A stretch of DNA of 64,000 bases from Apostichopus japonicus (lineage: Eukaryota; Echinodermata; Holothuroidea; Aspidochirotida; Stichopodidae): the NCBI RefSeq assembly GCF_037975245.1, contig NC_092583.1:13793764-13857763 (forward strand). Direction: 5' to 3'. A program made the translations under genes and the position numbers. The notes beneath the pieces were generated by a model. The model was not told the origin of the DNA, made no database searches, and was given only the letters and a program-made list of their open reading frames with translations. Shown here in pieces: positions 26,899 to 38,561 of the stretch. The stretch's first letter is position 1. Each line of letters begins with the position of its first letter.

Positions 26899-26899
<1 letters not shown>
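26476..26899. repeat. Possible TTAA-type MITE end
   Basis: The segment opens TTAAAGGGATACTCCGG, a form common at the ends of TTAA-target elements (piggyBac or Kolobok type). A similar word, TTAAAGGATCATTCCAG, occurs at 62563. No matching inverted end was found before the (TA)n array at 26900, so the other end may have been lost. Confidence 0.25.

Positions 26900-26975
<76 letters not shown>
26900..26975. repeat. (TA)n microsatellite, 76 bp
   Basis: Uninterrupted alternating TA. Confidence 0.95.
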
Positions 26976-26979
<4 letters not shown>

Positions 26980-29449
26980 AAGCTACTTAGGACCAAATGT
27001 ATCACACGTCATGACAATCAGCAGACTATCTGCTCTAATCAACGTCGAAAAAGTTAAAATCTCTCTATTGAAAACAAATTCCCTCTGACGCCACAATGCA
27101 CTCATTCCCATCCTCGAATTTTAAATTAAGTATTCGTGGTCACTTTGGAGTCGATTGCCTTCTTATCAATGGTTTGACCTTACTATTTTTTGCGAAAAAA
27201 TGAAACTTAGTGTCACCCGATCTTGGCTTCCTCTTATTTTTTGATAGCTTGTCTATTTGCCTCCCTGATTTTGCATCAAGTGACCATGTTTAAATAAGAG
27301 AATACTTAGACAGGCGAATAGAGATTTTTTTTTTTTGGGCAAGAGTTACGTCTGTCGTTGATGAAGTCAAAGTTAAGGGCCGCGGATTGGGACAAATGAC
27401 ACGAAATCCTCCGAATCAGTTACTAATTGTTCACTTGGCATGTTGACTTTGGGGGAAAGCATTAAACTCTATACTTTCATAGAAAAAGAAAGAGAAAGGA
27501 AGGCTCTTTTTGGGTTGATATACACTGGATTACAATTTCGTTTTGATCTTAACAAACTTTATGAATTTTAGGAGTTAATGCGTCATGAACCATACTTGTA
27601 TTCAATCACCAATAGCCATTCAGGTTCGTCCAACTACATTAGTTTACAAAATATAAGTATCGAACGAGATAAACTTGGTTATTGCTGTTGTTTCCTTTCT
27701 ACTAAAGTAAAAGCGGATAACGCAATCATTCACTCTTCGGTTGGTAGAACAAGAGTGCAAGGATGTCGGAAGGATGAGGGACGGGAGGGACATTGGCGGG
27801 AGAGGAGGAGGGAGCGGAGGGGTACCCAAGAACTCATTTCAAATGTGACGCATTCCTTGATCTTGTAGACAACGAAATAAACGAGTACACGCGTGAAAGC
27901 CTACGGTTACTCTTGATTTGAATGTCAACGGGTTGCGAGGAACGTTATGTTAGATGTGGGATGGTCAGTACTGAGTCTGGAACTGTAACCTATGCTTAAA
28001 CGGTGTTTCTTTGGGGGGGGGGGGGGGGTATGTAATTTTTGAAAATGAAGCAGAAATTCCGTTAGATTGTACGTCAGTAGAAGAAATCTTTAATATTTAA
28101 ACTCAACGAGATATATACCGCACTGAAAATCAGTGTTTCTCGAGCTATGAGGCCTCATTTGTACCATGATGCAAGCTCATTTAAACTATAGGTAAAAAAT
28201 TCGTATTTGTTTATAATGGGAGGGAATTCAGGGGTGGGTGGGTGCTCGGGGCACTGGTGGCCATGGCCAAGTTCTGTATTTGAATTTTCATAAATTACAT
28301 CATTCAAATTAGTTTATAGTTAATGCACTAAGTATTAGTTTCGATTTCTCTTAATTTGTCACTTCTCTATTTCGTTTCGTCAACCTATTTTCTTTGCCAA
28401 CACGTCCAAATTAGATCAAATGCCATGGAACAAAAACAAAGAAAAGCAAAGAGATCAGTGATAAGCAAAAGCTAAAATGATTTTGTTTGTAAGCAACTAT
28501 CAACCTAGCAATGATCTGACCATCATTTCTATGTAGCACTTTCATAGCAACGGAACGCAATGCAACAATATCACATGGCGCCATCAATTTCGTGTCAACA
28601 GTTGCTTCCTCTGTTCTCTCGCAGATAAGGTCACATCAACTCGATTCCTTTCACACACTGTCTTTTCCATTTTTTCTCACTTCAAGACGCAACAATAACG
28701 TCATTTGGATTTGAATTGTTTGCAATACTTTTTCACACTAAAATATAGAATGAACCTTCCTCTACGTCAAGTGTTTGTTTAAAATTCGGGTTTTAATACG
28801 TTGGGTAAACATTACGGGAAAATATGTTATGTTATTGTCCAAGTGGAAATCTCGGTTTACATAATGGGAACACCAATTCAGAGTATTAAACGTTACTCTT
28901 TTGTCATTGCCTGCTTCCTTACCTGTCGTCACATCAGGAGAAAGTTTACCTTCAAAAGAATTAATCCTATTCCTGAGCGGTCGTTGTCCTCATACGAACC
29001 CCTCGTAAGGACAACATTTTGACAGATTTCTCCAAGCAAATACCTCTGTTGTGTTAGTGGCAGATTAGATCGATCCATTTTAACAGAGGACAATAGAGAT
29101 TTACCTCTTTCTTTTAGCAGACAATAAGTCAACTTCCTGCTTGAAAACGCTAACCGTTCCTATTGTAACCACTATAAAAATCAAGTCAATCTATTCCCTA
29201 CAAAAATCGATCTTTTAATTTACAAGTTGCTTGAGCATTGAAATAAACTACACCCATCGGGAAGTGGAGCCAAATATGAATATGTAGTAGAAAAATTTCA
29301 TACCTGCTAAATGGTTTTATGGCAACCTTTGACCGAGCAATATAGCGTAAATTGTGTTACGGATCGTAATACACATGAAATCTAGGTGAGGGAATTCCTA
29401 ACGAAGGCCTAGATATTTACGCTCACTATCTTTTCAGTTTTCTATTCTT
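26976..29449. other. Intergenic; G-rich tracts, no gene seen
   Basis: Includes a purine-rich G-run cluster at about 27771-27825 and a G16 homopolymer at 28013-28028. Open frames of up to 96 codons show no recognisable domain. Confidence 0.5.
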
Positions 29450-29876
29450 CAAGGACATATTTAGAGATTAACCGGGAAGAAAATACTGCGGTAAGTAAAT
29501 ATATCACATGAAGTCTATGTTGGAAGTTATATGTGAGGTTTGTTTGGTAGCATTTAAGGATGTTTTTCGTTGACAGTAAGTTGGAAGAGGTTTCTCGATC
29601 GTATTGCCGTAGTGTGGACTTCGTATTTAGGCTAAGCACACATAGACCTAACGTTAAGAAAGTATCGCACACTACACAGTGGCCGTCGGGATTGGGAAAT
29701 GCTTCTGCTGGTGTACGGACATAGGCCTCTATGTTAGAAAGTTGTCTGCAGTTCGGCCACTCGTAAATCTAAGTTAGCCTACGCTGGAGGAGATTACAAG
29801 TAGGTGCTACATGATGTAAAAAACACATTCTATGGTATACGTAGGTTAGCTTTTGTCATGATCTAAAAAGGGAACC
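29450..29876 (+). promoter_or_regulatory. Candidate promoter / first exon of the rightward gene
   Basis: Between 29581 and 29876 I count fourteen CG dinucleotides. To the right they almost vanish; for example there are none from 30361 to 30600. This mirrors the step at the INVS 5' end and is inferred to mark a second transcription start. A possible donor is CAA|GTAGGT near 29798. No TATA box or start codon is evident, consistent with a non-coding first exon. Confidence 0.35.
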
Positions 29877-32800
29877 GAGTGGTTGTTGTCACAAGGTCCC
29901 TTAACTTAACTTGTAAGCCTAGGCCTATCTTTACTAAATATTATTAAGTTAGACATTCCAATAACTTACCAAATATGACCTCAAATATTGGCTAGGCTGA
30001 TGCTATGATGCATTAGTAATTACACACCGTATGAGCATTTCTTTGGTGATTTTGGAATATTTACTTCCCGAGAAAGACAAAATTTTGAGAGAACCTGTGT
30101 TCCAAATGTATTTATATTAATTATTATAGCGAGAGAAGTGAGCAACATTTCAATGAACGTTGGTATCATTCAACAATGCTTGTTCTTTATTTATTTTAAG
30201 CCTAGTCAATTTAAGTTAAGTTAGTGTTATTGTCAGAAGGCAAATATTACTGACAACATCATGGGTTACGTATTAAGCCAACTAAGATTTAAATAGCCTA
30301 GTCCCTTAACACAAATATTTTGATAGATTAAGGTTATAATAATCTCCGATATGAATAAAAAATTATTTATGTAAAATTGGTGTAGTCTACTTTGATCTAT
30401 AAAGTACCAGCCTATGCCCTTCATACTATAGGTCTATTTTGATGATATTAAGGAAGACATAATTGTGGGGGCATAGTTACTATTTGTAATGATATGTGTA
30501 TTAATCCTAGCTTGAATTAATAGACAGGCCTATTCTATTGATTATGCAGAGGTTCTTAAGCATTATTTTTGAATGGTTACATTCTGAAACTGCAGATTCA
30601 CATGCTTTATTAACCTGAACGTAGACTTTGATAATTTGTGTTAAATAATAAATGACATTAATGCAGATTTGATGGTGAACACATTATTTGCAAGAATAAT
30701 GCCCTCAATTGTCAGTTAGTTTTATGTGACTATTGTCATCGTTAAGGAAATGGGCTTAATAACATGGTGCTGTGGACTTGAATGACAAATTTTTACGCCA
30801 TTTACTTTTAAGCATTTTGTAGCCTATCCTGATCTATTTTCATGTCATCCACAGTCTTATTTTTCTGTACTTCTAAATTCTATTTTCTGTCAAGTTCTTT
30901 GCAACAAGTACACGTGTGCTTCTGTTAAGTGTACTTTATACAGTTGCATAATGGTAAATGACTTACTGTGCATTGGTGGATTACTTCTGTTATTGTAGTT
31001 CCATAGCAGCCATACTTCAAAAAACAAAATCTCCAAATGCTTTTGTACATAATGGTCTTACATGAATGAATAAATAAATAAATAAAAAATATTATAATGC
31101 ATTATTGGTACATGGTTTTTTACTTAAAAATGTGATGTATTGTCCGTTTTGATTGGTTGGAGTTTTAACAAAATGACCAAGAGTTTAAACAAAATAATAC
31201 TGAAATTGTGAATTTTCAGAGAGCAAACTTCCATGCAATGAGGGAAGGTGGGGGGGGGGGGGGGAGCTCAAGTTGCATTTACCCTCTTTTGATAAGAATA
31301 ATAAATATAAGACTGATACTGTCTGATTATTTATAATTTTTTTACACAAACCTGAAAACTAACCATAAAGAAAAAGAAAAAGTCCATTGGTGAATTAATT
31401 ACCACTGTCATGATAATGGTAGATCCACGGATCACTTGAAGTCATATTTCTAAACAGATATTATTGACTTAAGTCCATGCTACGGTAATTATTTTTTGAT
31501 GATGATCACTATTCATCATGTATTGGATGTTTTGATATAGCAAGATCTATGTGTTCTGCAGAAATGTAGCCCAGAAAAATGGCATTCATGAATTTAAGTG
31601 ACAAGGCAAAGTTTGGGATTGCTAATTGATACGACATTCAAGCAAGATTGATCGAATAATTTGAACTGTTTGTAATTTTATGTACAAAGTTCTGTGTTAG
31701 CTGAAAAGTTTGTTTTCCATATGTGTTATTAGAATGATCAGATACTTTAGTTTAAGCCTTAGAAAATACCCTCCCCCATCCCCCCCCCCCCCCGTCCTCT
31801 TTGAGTGTGTGAATAATATATTGTTTCAGATCTAAACATTAGAGCATTTACATTTAATTTATTTATTTATTTAGTGCAATGTTAAAATTGGACAGTTTTC
31901 AAACACCCATTAAAAAAAAGAAAGAAAAAAAGCAACCCAAAACAAGAAGGCAGGACAAAACCTAGAATAAAAATCTGCTAATCATACAGATCTCACCTTT
32001 TTAAGCCATGATTCTACTGTATTGACTAGAGAAATTTAATAATTTAGGAGTGAATTTTGGAGGAATTTTATGATTAGTTTACATGTGATGACAGTTTAAA
32101 ACACCAATGGTTGGTGATCACTTTCATGAACCATGTTAACATGGTTAAAATAAATATTTATTGCATTTTTGTCAGCATCAGATTTTTAAAATATATCTAG
32201 ACAATATTGTTATGAATGTGATAGTATTCAGTTACATTTGTGCAATGCCTGCAGATTATTCAAGAGCTGGAGGTTGCTACTCAGACAAGAGCCCATGTAG
32301 CATTATTCAGTTTTAATATGTAAGTTACAAAGAAACAGCTTGAACAACTTGTTCCCATAAATTTGCTGAACTCATTGCTTAAAAGTTACTTACTTGTACT
32401 GAAAATGAAAGTTAAAAATCAACCTCTGGCAACCTTGACCATCTTGTGGCTACATCCTGAGGTCAAGCCTATTTTCTTTTATAAATATGTGAAAGAATTT
32501 ACAGCAATATTATGGAATGCCAAAACTGACATTATTCATACAGTCCATTTTGTATGCCTTGTGTTACTTATAGAATAATCTATGTGGTACCGAATAATGC
32601 AGTGAAAACACAAATCACTTTGTAATTATCTGAATTGGTAGTGGGAATGTCCAAAATGTCAATTTTAGTTATATATTGCAATTTAACTCTCTCTCAGTGC
32701 TTTCATTGATCCCCCTCTCTCCCCCAGCTGTTCACTCCTTGCTTCACCGCCCAATGTCCTAAGTTATTTGCTGTAGAAAAGCTTACCGTAAGAGACCTTC

Positions 32801-34136
32801 CAATCTCAGGATGCCTTCATCACATGGATGTTGGATGGATATTTTATCTAGCCATTTTAGCTGAGAAGATTTATGGTAGAATATTTGGCGGATGACTGCA
32901 TGTAAAGTGATCCCAGAGTTGCTTAGAATGCTAAATTTGTCATAATATTTTGTTAGGTTTTAATTCAATTCACACATGTAACACTTTTGCGGCAATAGGT
33001 TTGGAATATATTTGTGCAGTATGCTTAGCTTCCTGAAAACCTGTCGCTTTCCCACTGTTATCAACTTATCATGTAGTGATAATGTATGACCATGCAGTAA
33101 GCTATGGCGAGTAAGTTGAAGAAGTTGTGACCTCTTCTCTGATCGAAGTAGCTTCTCTGCTCATTGAAAGTTGTTACTGCTGATTTTTAGAATATTTTGC
33201 TCTTGATGTCTTCACAGCAAAATTATGCACCAAAAATCATCTGTTAATACCACTAAACAGCTCAGATTTTTGAAGTACACATTCAACCTCTGACATTTTA
33301 TCATACCAAATACTGCCAATACTGCAGTCTGTCTACCAAGTGAGAATCCCTACATTCTTACCAAATTTATGCATGGTTATAATAATCAGGATTTCTTCTT
33401 CAGGAAAACACATTGGTATTGGTGGTATGAAATGTTATATTAACAAATGCAGTTTATGTGAATGTTAGAGTTGAGCAATTGTTAGATTGTTTCATACAAC
33501 AACAAAATTCCTATTGGTATAAAAAAGGATAGTGTTATTAAATCACAAACTTTGACAGTTACATGTAAATAATAGGGTGCAATGGAAAGAAATTTGCACT
33601 TTTCCTTAGTCCTTACTTCTTTATGCACCGACCATGTTTTCTTCCGATATTAGTTTGATGGAATATTGAAGGATAATTGAATTGCAGCTCCTAGGGCAAC
33701 AGGTATTTCTTTCCAAGATTTTACGAGTTGTTCAAGGCTACACTACAGTGTCACAGTGAAGTTTGATACCATAAAAGGATGACATTAGGCGCAATATTTT
33801 AGTTACATATGTTGTAGAACGTTTAAAAAAAACTACTGGATCATTACAAGTTGTGTTTCTATAACAGTTTCTGTAGTTGAGAAAATACCTTCTAAACTTT
33901 TGAGCCCACTTAAATTAAAAGTTAAGTGGTCGGACTACTTCACTGACCATTACGGTCAGTTCCTCCGATGCAACACAGAAACTCAAGCTGGAAAACCAGT
34001 AGAGTTTTTGTAGCTTCAAATAACATGTTTGTAATGCAGGACAAATTTGGCAATGATAAATGGTGTTGAATGTCATCCAGGGGTGCTGTGTTGTTGTTCA
34101 TTTATTGAGTTTGCATGGACATGTTTTGGTTGAGTT
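29877..34136 (+). other. CpG-poor probable intron, left part
   Basis: AT-rich and nearly CpG-free, interpreted as the first part of a long intron. It holds an ATGAATAAATAAATAAATAA tail (31065-31087), a reverse-oriented (TTTA)n tail (31857-31873), both of the kind left by LINE 3' ends, plus G15 (31250-31264) and C14 (31780-31793) runs. No exon recognised. Confidence 0.4.
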
Positions 34137-34144
34137 ATTAGAAG

Positions 34145-35588
34145 TAGTGTTGCCACGATAATCATTTTCAATATCGGTATCGGCCGATATTTGCAATATC
34201 GGCAGCATATCGGTATCGGTAAAATTTTGCCTAATTGCCGATAACAGCAAACCGATATTGAACTTTTCTTTTTAACAGCAGAGCTACTTCTTTATACTTG
34301 CAATGATCTGTTAATCTGCCCAAGACGATCCATTTCTTTAGCGTCAGTTAAACTCAGATTCATTTTCGATTAATATCCATGGAAACCTGACCCTCCGTAA
34401 CCTCTAAAAACATGTCTACGGCGCGCGAATATAACCAATGACCTTCGTGAACCTTGGCCTACACACAGCATTAGTGCAGCATATATACTCTGTACTAACC
34501 ATTCATTTTCTCAAAGGCCTCCGTAAAAACCTTGAACATGATGTTTAACCGCACAGTTCAGCAAAGTTGGAAAACCTTGTTCAATTTCCCGCGAACACAG
34601 AATACTGACAACTTTTTTTATTTAAATTGTCACGAAACTGATAAATTTTAAAATCACAAGTTAGAGTACCTATATAATGTTATAAAATGAAAAGAGATTT
34701 AATCTGTCTTTCAATCTTTAAAAAGTGCAACTTACAAAACTTCCGATATTATGAAACAAACAACGTTCAGCAAAGCCCTGTTTCTAGACTGCCTAACAAT
34801 GAATAGCGTGCACTATGCGTACATTTTTACAACTGCAGTGTTTAACCCTATACCCAACTACCACGGTGCCTGTGCTGTTAATTTTCCCAGGTACCTTCCC
34901 AATCACTGTGAGCTCATCCCCTGTGTAACACCTGTTTGTTAACATTTTTGGCACGTTGCCAAGGAACTTTTTAGTTACGTGAGATCTGTAACCGCCGAGG
35001 TGGTTAGGCTATTTGTTATACACTTAACTATGGTAGGATATTTTTTCCGTATTTTTGGAAATTCTAGAAAATACTTTCTTTTCCCCCCGCTTAACAACAG
35101 ATGTGGTCTTACGGTATATTCATAAATGGATGCACTAGAGCCTTGTTTACATGACATTAGTTGCATTTAGTACGATATGCCAGTTTTGCGTGAATTTTTC
35201 GAAAGTGTTTTGCTCGATCTTTCGTAATATTTGAAAATGTGTACCACCTTACTTTCCGTACACAATTGGTCATTTCTCTACTGATTTTCAGTTATTTTTT
35301 CCTCTATACGGTCAAGTGAATAAGTTGTACATTGAGTATAAACTCAATAAATTATAACTTTTACATTGTGATCGACAGTTCGTAACCTAATTAAGATGCA
35401 ATTTTGCAAGCATACGTTAACACTGTAAGCAACTTGTAAGTCTTTACGATGTTAAGGCTCACATTTACTGCGTCCATTTTATTTTGTCTGTTAAAAAATA
35501 TCGGTATCGTATCGGTATCGGACCGATATTGGGATGATAATATCGGATATCGGCCAAAACCGATATTGGTGATATCGGCGCAACACTA
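34145..35588. mobile_element. Non-autonomous hAT-type transposon, 1,444 bp
   Basis: The ends are TAGTGTTGC at 34145-34153 and GCAACACTA at 35580-35588. They are flanked by an exact 8-bp target duplication, ATTAGAAG, at 34137-34144 and 35589-35596. The first and last 100 bases are packed with ATCGGTATCGG and CCGATAT words in both orientations, a subterminal repeat pattern typical of hAT transposase binding. The interior has only short frames (the best is 63 codons at 34751-34942) and no hAT dimerisation or zinc-finger domain, so it is a deletion derivative. It is CpG-richer than the surrounding intron, arguing for recent arrival. Confidence 0.9.
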
Positions 35589-35596
35589 ATTAGAAG

Positions 35597-35923
35597 TTAT
35601 AAAACAATAGATTAACATTAAATTTTATGCCTGGACTGAGGGAGCCGACTTCATCATCAGTTCACTCCTAAAAGGTGGTGCATTCCAGAGATTTCAGCAT
35701 ATTTAAATGATGATCGAATATTATGAAAATACGGAATAGCTACAGAAACATTATTAGCATTCAAAAATGTTTGCTTTTCTGGAAGTATTGAAGTAAGTAA
35801 GAAAGTAAGTAAAACTTCGTTTCTCCAAAAAGGAAATTTGTGTACTCTCACTACAAAGCAATAAGACGGATATCAAATGTAAATATATAATATGCAAAAA
35901 TGTGGGTATATACAGATAATACG
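35597..35923. other. Intronic, no feature recognised
   Basis: A GTAAGTAAGAAAGTAAGTA short repeat lies near 35792-35810. Nothing else can be supported. Confidence 0.45.
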
Positions 35924-35961
35924 ATAGAAAGGATAATAAAAATCACCGTAACAGAGTATCA

Positions 35962-36057
35962 TTAAAAAGCTTCATTGCACGAGGAATAAAAAGAATCCCG
36001 GTGTCTGTTGGTATTTAGTCCCTGGAGTCTCAGCCTACCAATGCCTCTTGTCATATT
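35962..36057 (-). pseudogene. LINE reverse-transcriptase C-terminus, broken (copy 1)
   Basis: The minus strand reads MTRGIGRLRLQGLNTNRHRD followed by SFY, then shifts frame into PRAMKLFND. This fits the TRG...T.R...SF.PRA..LWN block found near the C-terminus of many CR1/L2/RTE-like reverse transcriptases. The frame break and the surrounding stops show it is dead. An identical copy lies 292 bases to the right at 36254-36349. Confidence 0.5.
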
Positions 36058-36253
36058 TGACTGTCATGCAGTTGATCATGGAGAGGGTGGCTAGATTCAT
36101 CCCATATAAAGTCTAATTTAGACTGAAGAAGGCAATGGTAGACCAAATAAAAAAAGTATAACAGTTAAGACAAATATTCTGGCTGAAGTCATTCAGTTAG
36201 AGTTGCTTTCTATTTATAGAAAGGATAATAAAAATCACCGTAACAGAGTATCA

Positions 36254-36349
36254 TTAAAAAGCTTCATTGCACGAGGAATAAAAAGAATCCCGGTGTCTGT
36301 TGGTATTTAGTCCCTGGAGTCTCAGCCTACCAATGCCTCTTGTCATATT
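36254..36349 (-). pseudogene. LINE reverse-transcriptase C-terminus, broken (copy 2)
   Basis: Identical to the copy at 35962-36057, including the same frameshift, which shows that the duplication happened after the element was already inactive. Confidence 0.5.
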
Positions 36350-36558
36350 TGACTGTCATGCAGTTGATCATGGAGAGGGTGGCTAGATTCATCCCATATA
36401 AAGTCTAATTTAGACTGAAGAAGGCAATGGTAGACCAAATAAAAAAAGTATAACAGTTAAGACAAATATTCTGGCTGAAGTCATTCAGTTAGAGTTGCTT
36501 TCTATTCACCGTTCGGTAACGTGCAATAAGATTTTACTTGTATATGTACATTGTGATA

Positions 36559-36945
36559 TAGTTTAGTTTAGTTTAGTAGAAAAAAGGATCAGGAGGGACA
36601 CTTAAGTCCCCATCAAGGACCCAATAGAGAGAGAAAAAAAAACTGAAGACACAAATACTCAGACCCGATTACAATGCTTAAAGTGCTTGTCCAAAGCATT
36701 CTTAAACCCATTGACACTACTTGCAAGTACAACTTTCTCAGGCAAACCATTCCACTCATTCACAACCCTATTAGAAAAAAAGTTATGCTGAATATTAATC
36801 CTACTATGTGACTTTTGGAGTTTAAGACAATGACCTCTGGTACAACTACTGTTAGCAAACATGAAAAAGTCGGTAAAGGATATTGACCAAATGGCGCAGT
36901 AGTCTGTAGTATCATTGAAGAACTGATTTCAAACAATGAATTAAT
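36559..36945 (-). mobile_element. 3' end of a CR1/L2-like non-LTR retrotransposon
   Basis: The minus-strand frame 36862-36659 ends with NFFSNRVVNEWNGLPEKVV, then a phenylalanine-lysine-rich tail and a stop. This is the characteristic C-terminal segment (FFS.RVVN.WN.LP..VV...S...FK..LDKH) of animal LINE reverse transcriptases. Coding resemblance continues upstream to about 36930, where a TGA interrupts it. A 3' UTR of about 80 bases follows, ending in a (TAAAC)n tail at 36559-36578, as in CR1/L2-type elements. Endonuclease and polymerase domains are missing, so this is a 5'-truncated copy. Confidence 0.8.
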
Positions 36946-38561
36946 CAATTGTTTGCATATATGTAGACATATTTCTGTATCCATTCAATCTGTTTAACAT
37001 AATAATGAGTTTTCTCTTGTAAATGTGACCTTTCAGTCCTTTTTTCATCAAGAAACTTTTGTTATCTGTGTAATATCTGTACACTCACACTTTGTCCGTC
37101 TGTGTTTTAAATCTAGTGGTCATCAATTTCGAAAGTTAATATTAAAAATTGCCCACAGGATAATGTTTGTGTCATGCGTATCTCTGCTTTCTGTTAGATC
37201 TTTGTAAGTAAAGCTTGAATTTTACAATCTGATAAACATTGCTAGGGTCATAATTTGTTGTGATCCATGAAAAGTTTACAGTCATCAAGAAAATGATAGC
37301 ACTGAAAAGCTTCCTTCCTTTATCGTTAATCTGATTATCAAACCTGGTTTGGCTTTCAAACTTCTTTAAACTTTTTCAATCAGTATAATGAAAGGTTGAC
37401 TGCCTTTCTTGTAAGCCTCACGTAGAGTATACTACAGCTTGGTCTGACCCAATTTGATCAGACATTTCAAAGTCACAGTAGATTTACTCAGAGCATTATG
37501 GGAAATTGAAAACTTGTCAGTGAAAAGAGCATTTATTAAATTGGGGTAGATACCAACTGCCAAAACCAGTTCTTAATGGTTGACCAGATAGAGGCAATAG
37601 AAATCACTGAGGTTTGGCCTTGGCCTGTGTGCAGCTTTTATCTGTAAGCATATAAGTGCGCCTTAATAGTTATCGCCTGGCTAGCTATATATCAAAGAAA
37701 ACAATAAGACCATATTTACTTATTAGAGGGAATTCATTGCTTTATAAACCAAACTTTTACCCCTATCCTAGTTTCTCTTTCTTTCTATAACCTTCTATTA
37801 ACTGTAGCCAGTGCTTGTTTAATCAGTAAGCTTAATGAATTGATTCACGTAAGTCGATTCCATAGATTAACTGTAAAAGTGAATGTGTACATGCAAAATT
37901 ATGTATTTTGGGACAGCCTTAAATGACAGACTTATATGTTTGCATGCATACAGTATGTATGCTACAGTAGTTCTGCTATAGACGGTTGTTCTGTGCTGAC
38001 TTTCGGAGTAGCTCTTTGAGTTTAGTTTGATTTAACAATGCTGTTTGATGCCATTTCAAACAGTGAAAAGTAGAAAAATTGCTTTGTATAAAACCTATTT
38101 GTGTGAACTGAATTTGCACTTAGTGACAGGGTGACGAAAACTTGAAGATACAATTTTATTCGATGAAGTGTTTGCTCATCCGATTTAGTTTGGTGATAAG
38201 TGCAAGGAGGATGTTAGCAGTCTGACCAATTGCTACCTTAAGTTTGGAAAACACCTTTCAATAAACCTTTCATAAATTTATTTATTTGCATGGTGGATTT
38301 AATACTACATGATGATATTGATGTGCAGTAGTTCATACAACTGATAAATCAAATGAACAGTTATGAAAACCTAATACCCAAACCAGTAAACAAGTTGCCA
38401 AAATCAGTGTCTTATGTTTGCTTTAATTAAGAAGTTAAGGATAGATTCTGATATGGCAATTAACCACCAAGAGGGAGGGGGGATGGGTGGGGGGTCATCA
38501 CTCTGGATTAGCAAATGCCTTAAGAAAGAAGATGAAAAAAAACAATGTGGTCAATTCCACG
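36946..38561 (+). other. Probable intron, no feature recognised
   Basis: CpG-poor AT-rich sequence. A GGGAGGGGGGATGGGTGGGGGG tract lies at 38472-38493. No exon seen. Confidence 0.4.

Larger units (their letters stand above)
35924..36508. repeat. 292-bp perfect tandem duplication
   Basis: Copy 1 is 35924-36215 and copy 2 is 36216-36507. I found no mismatch reading the two side by side. Each copy carries a broken non-LTR retrotransposon C-terminus on the minus strand. Complete identity in non-coding DNA implies either a very recent duplication or an assembly artefact. Confidence 0.9.
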
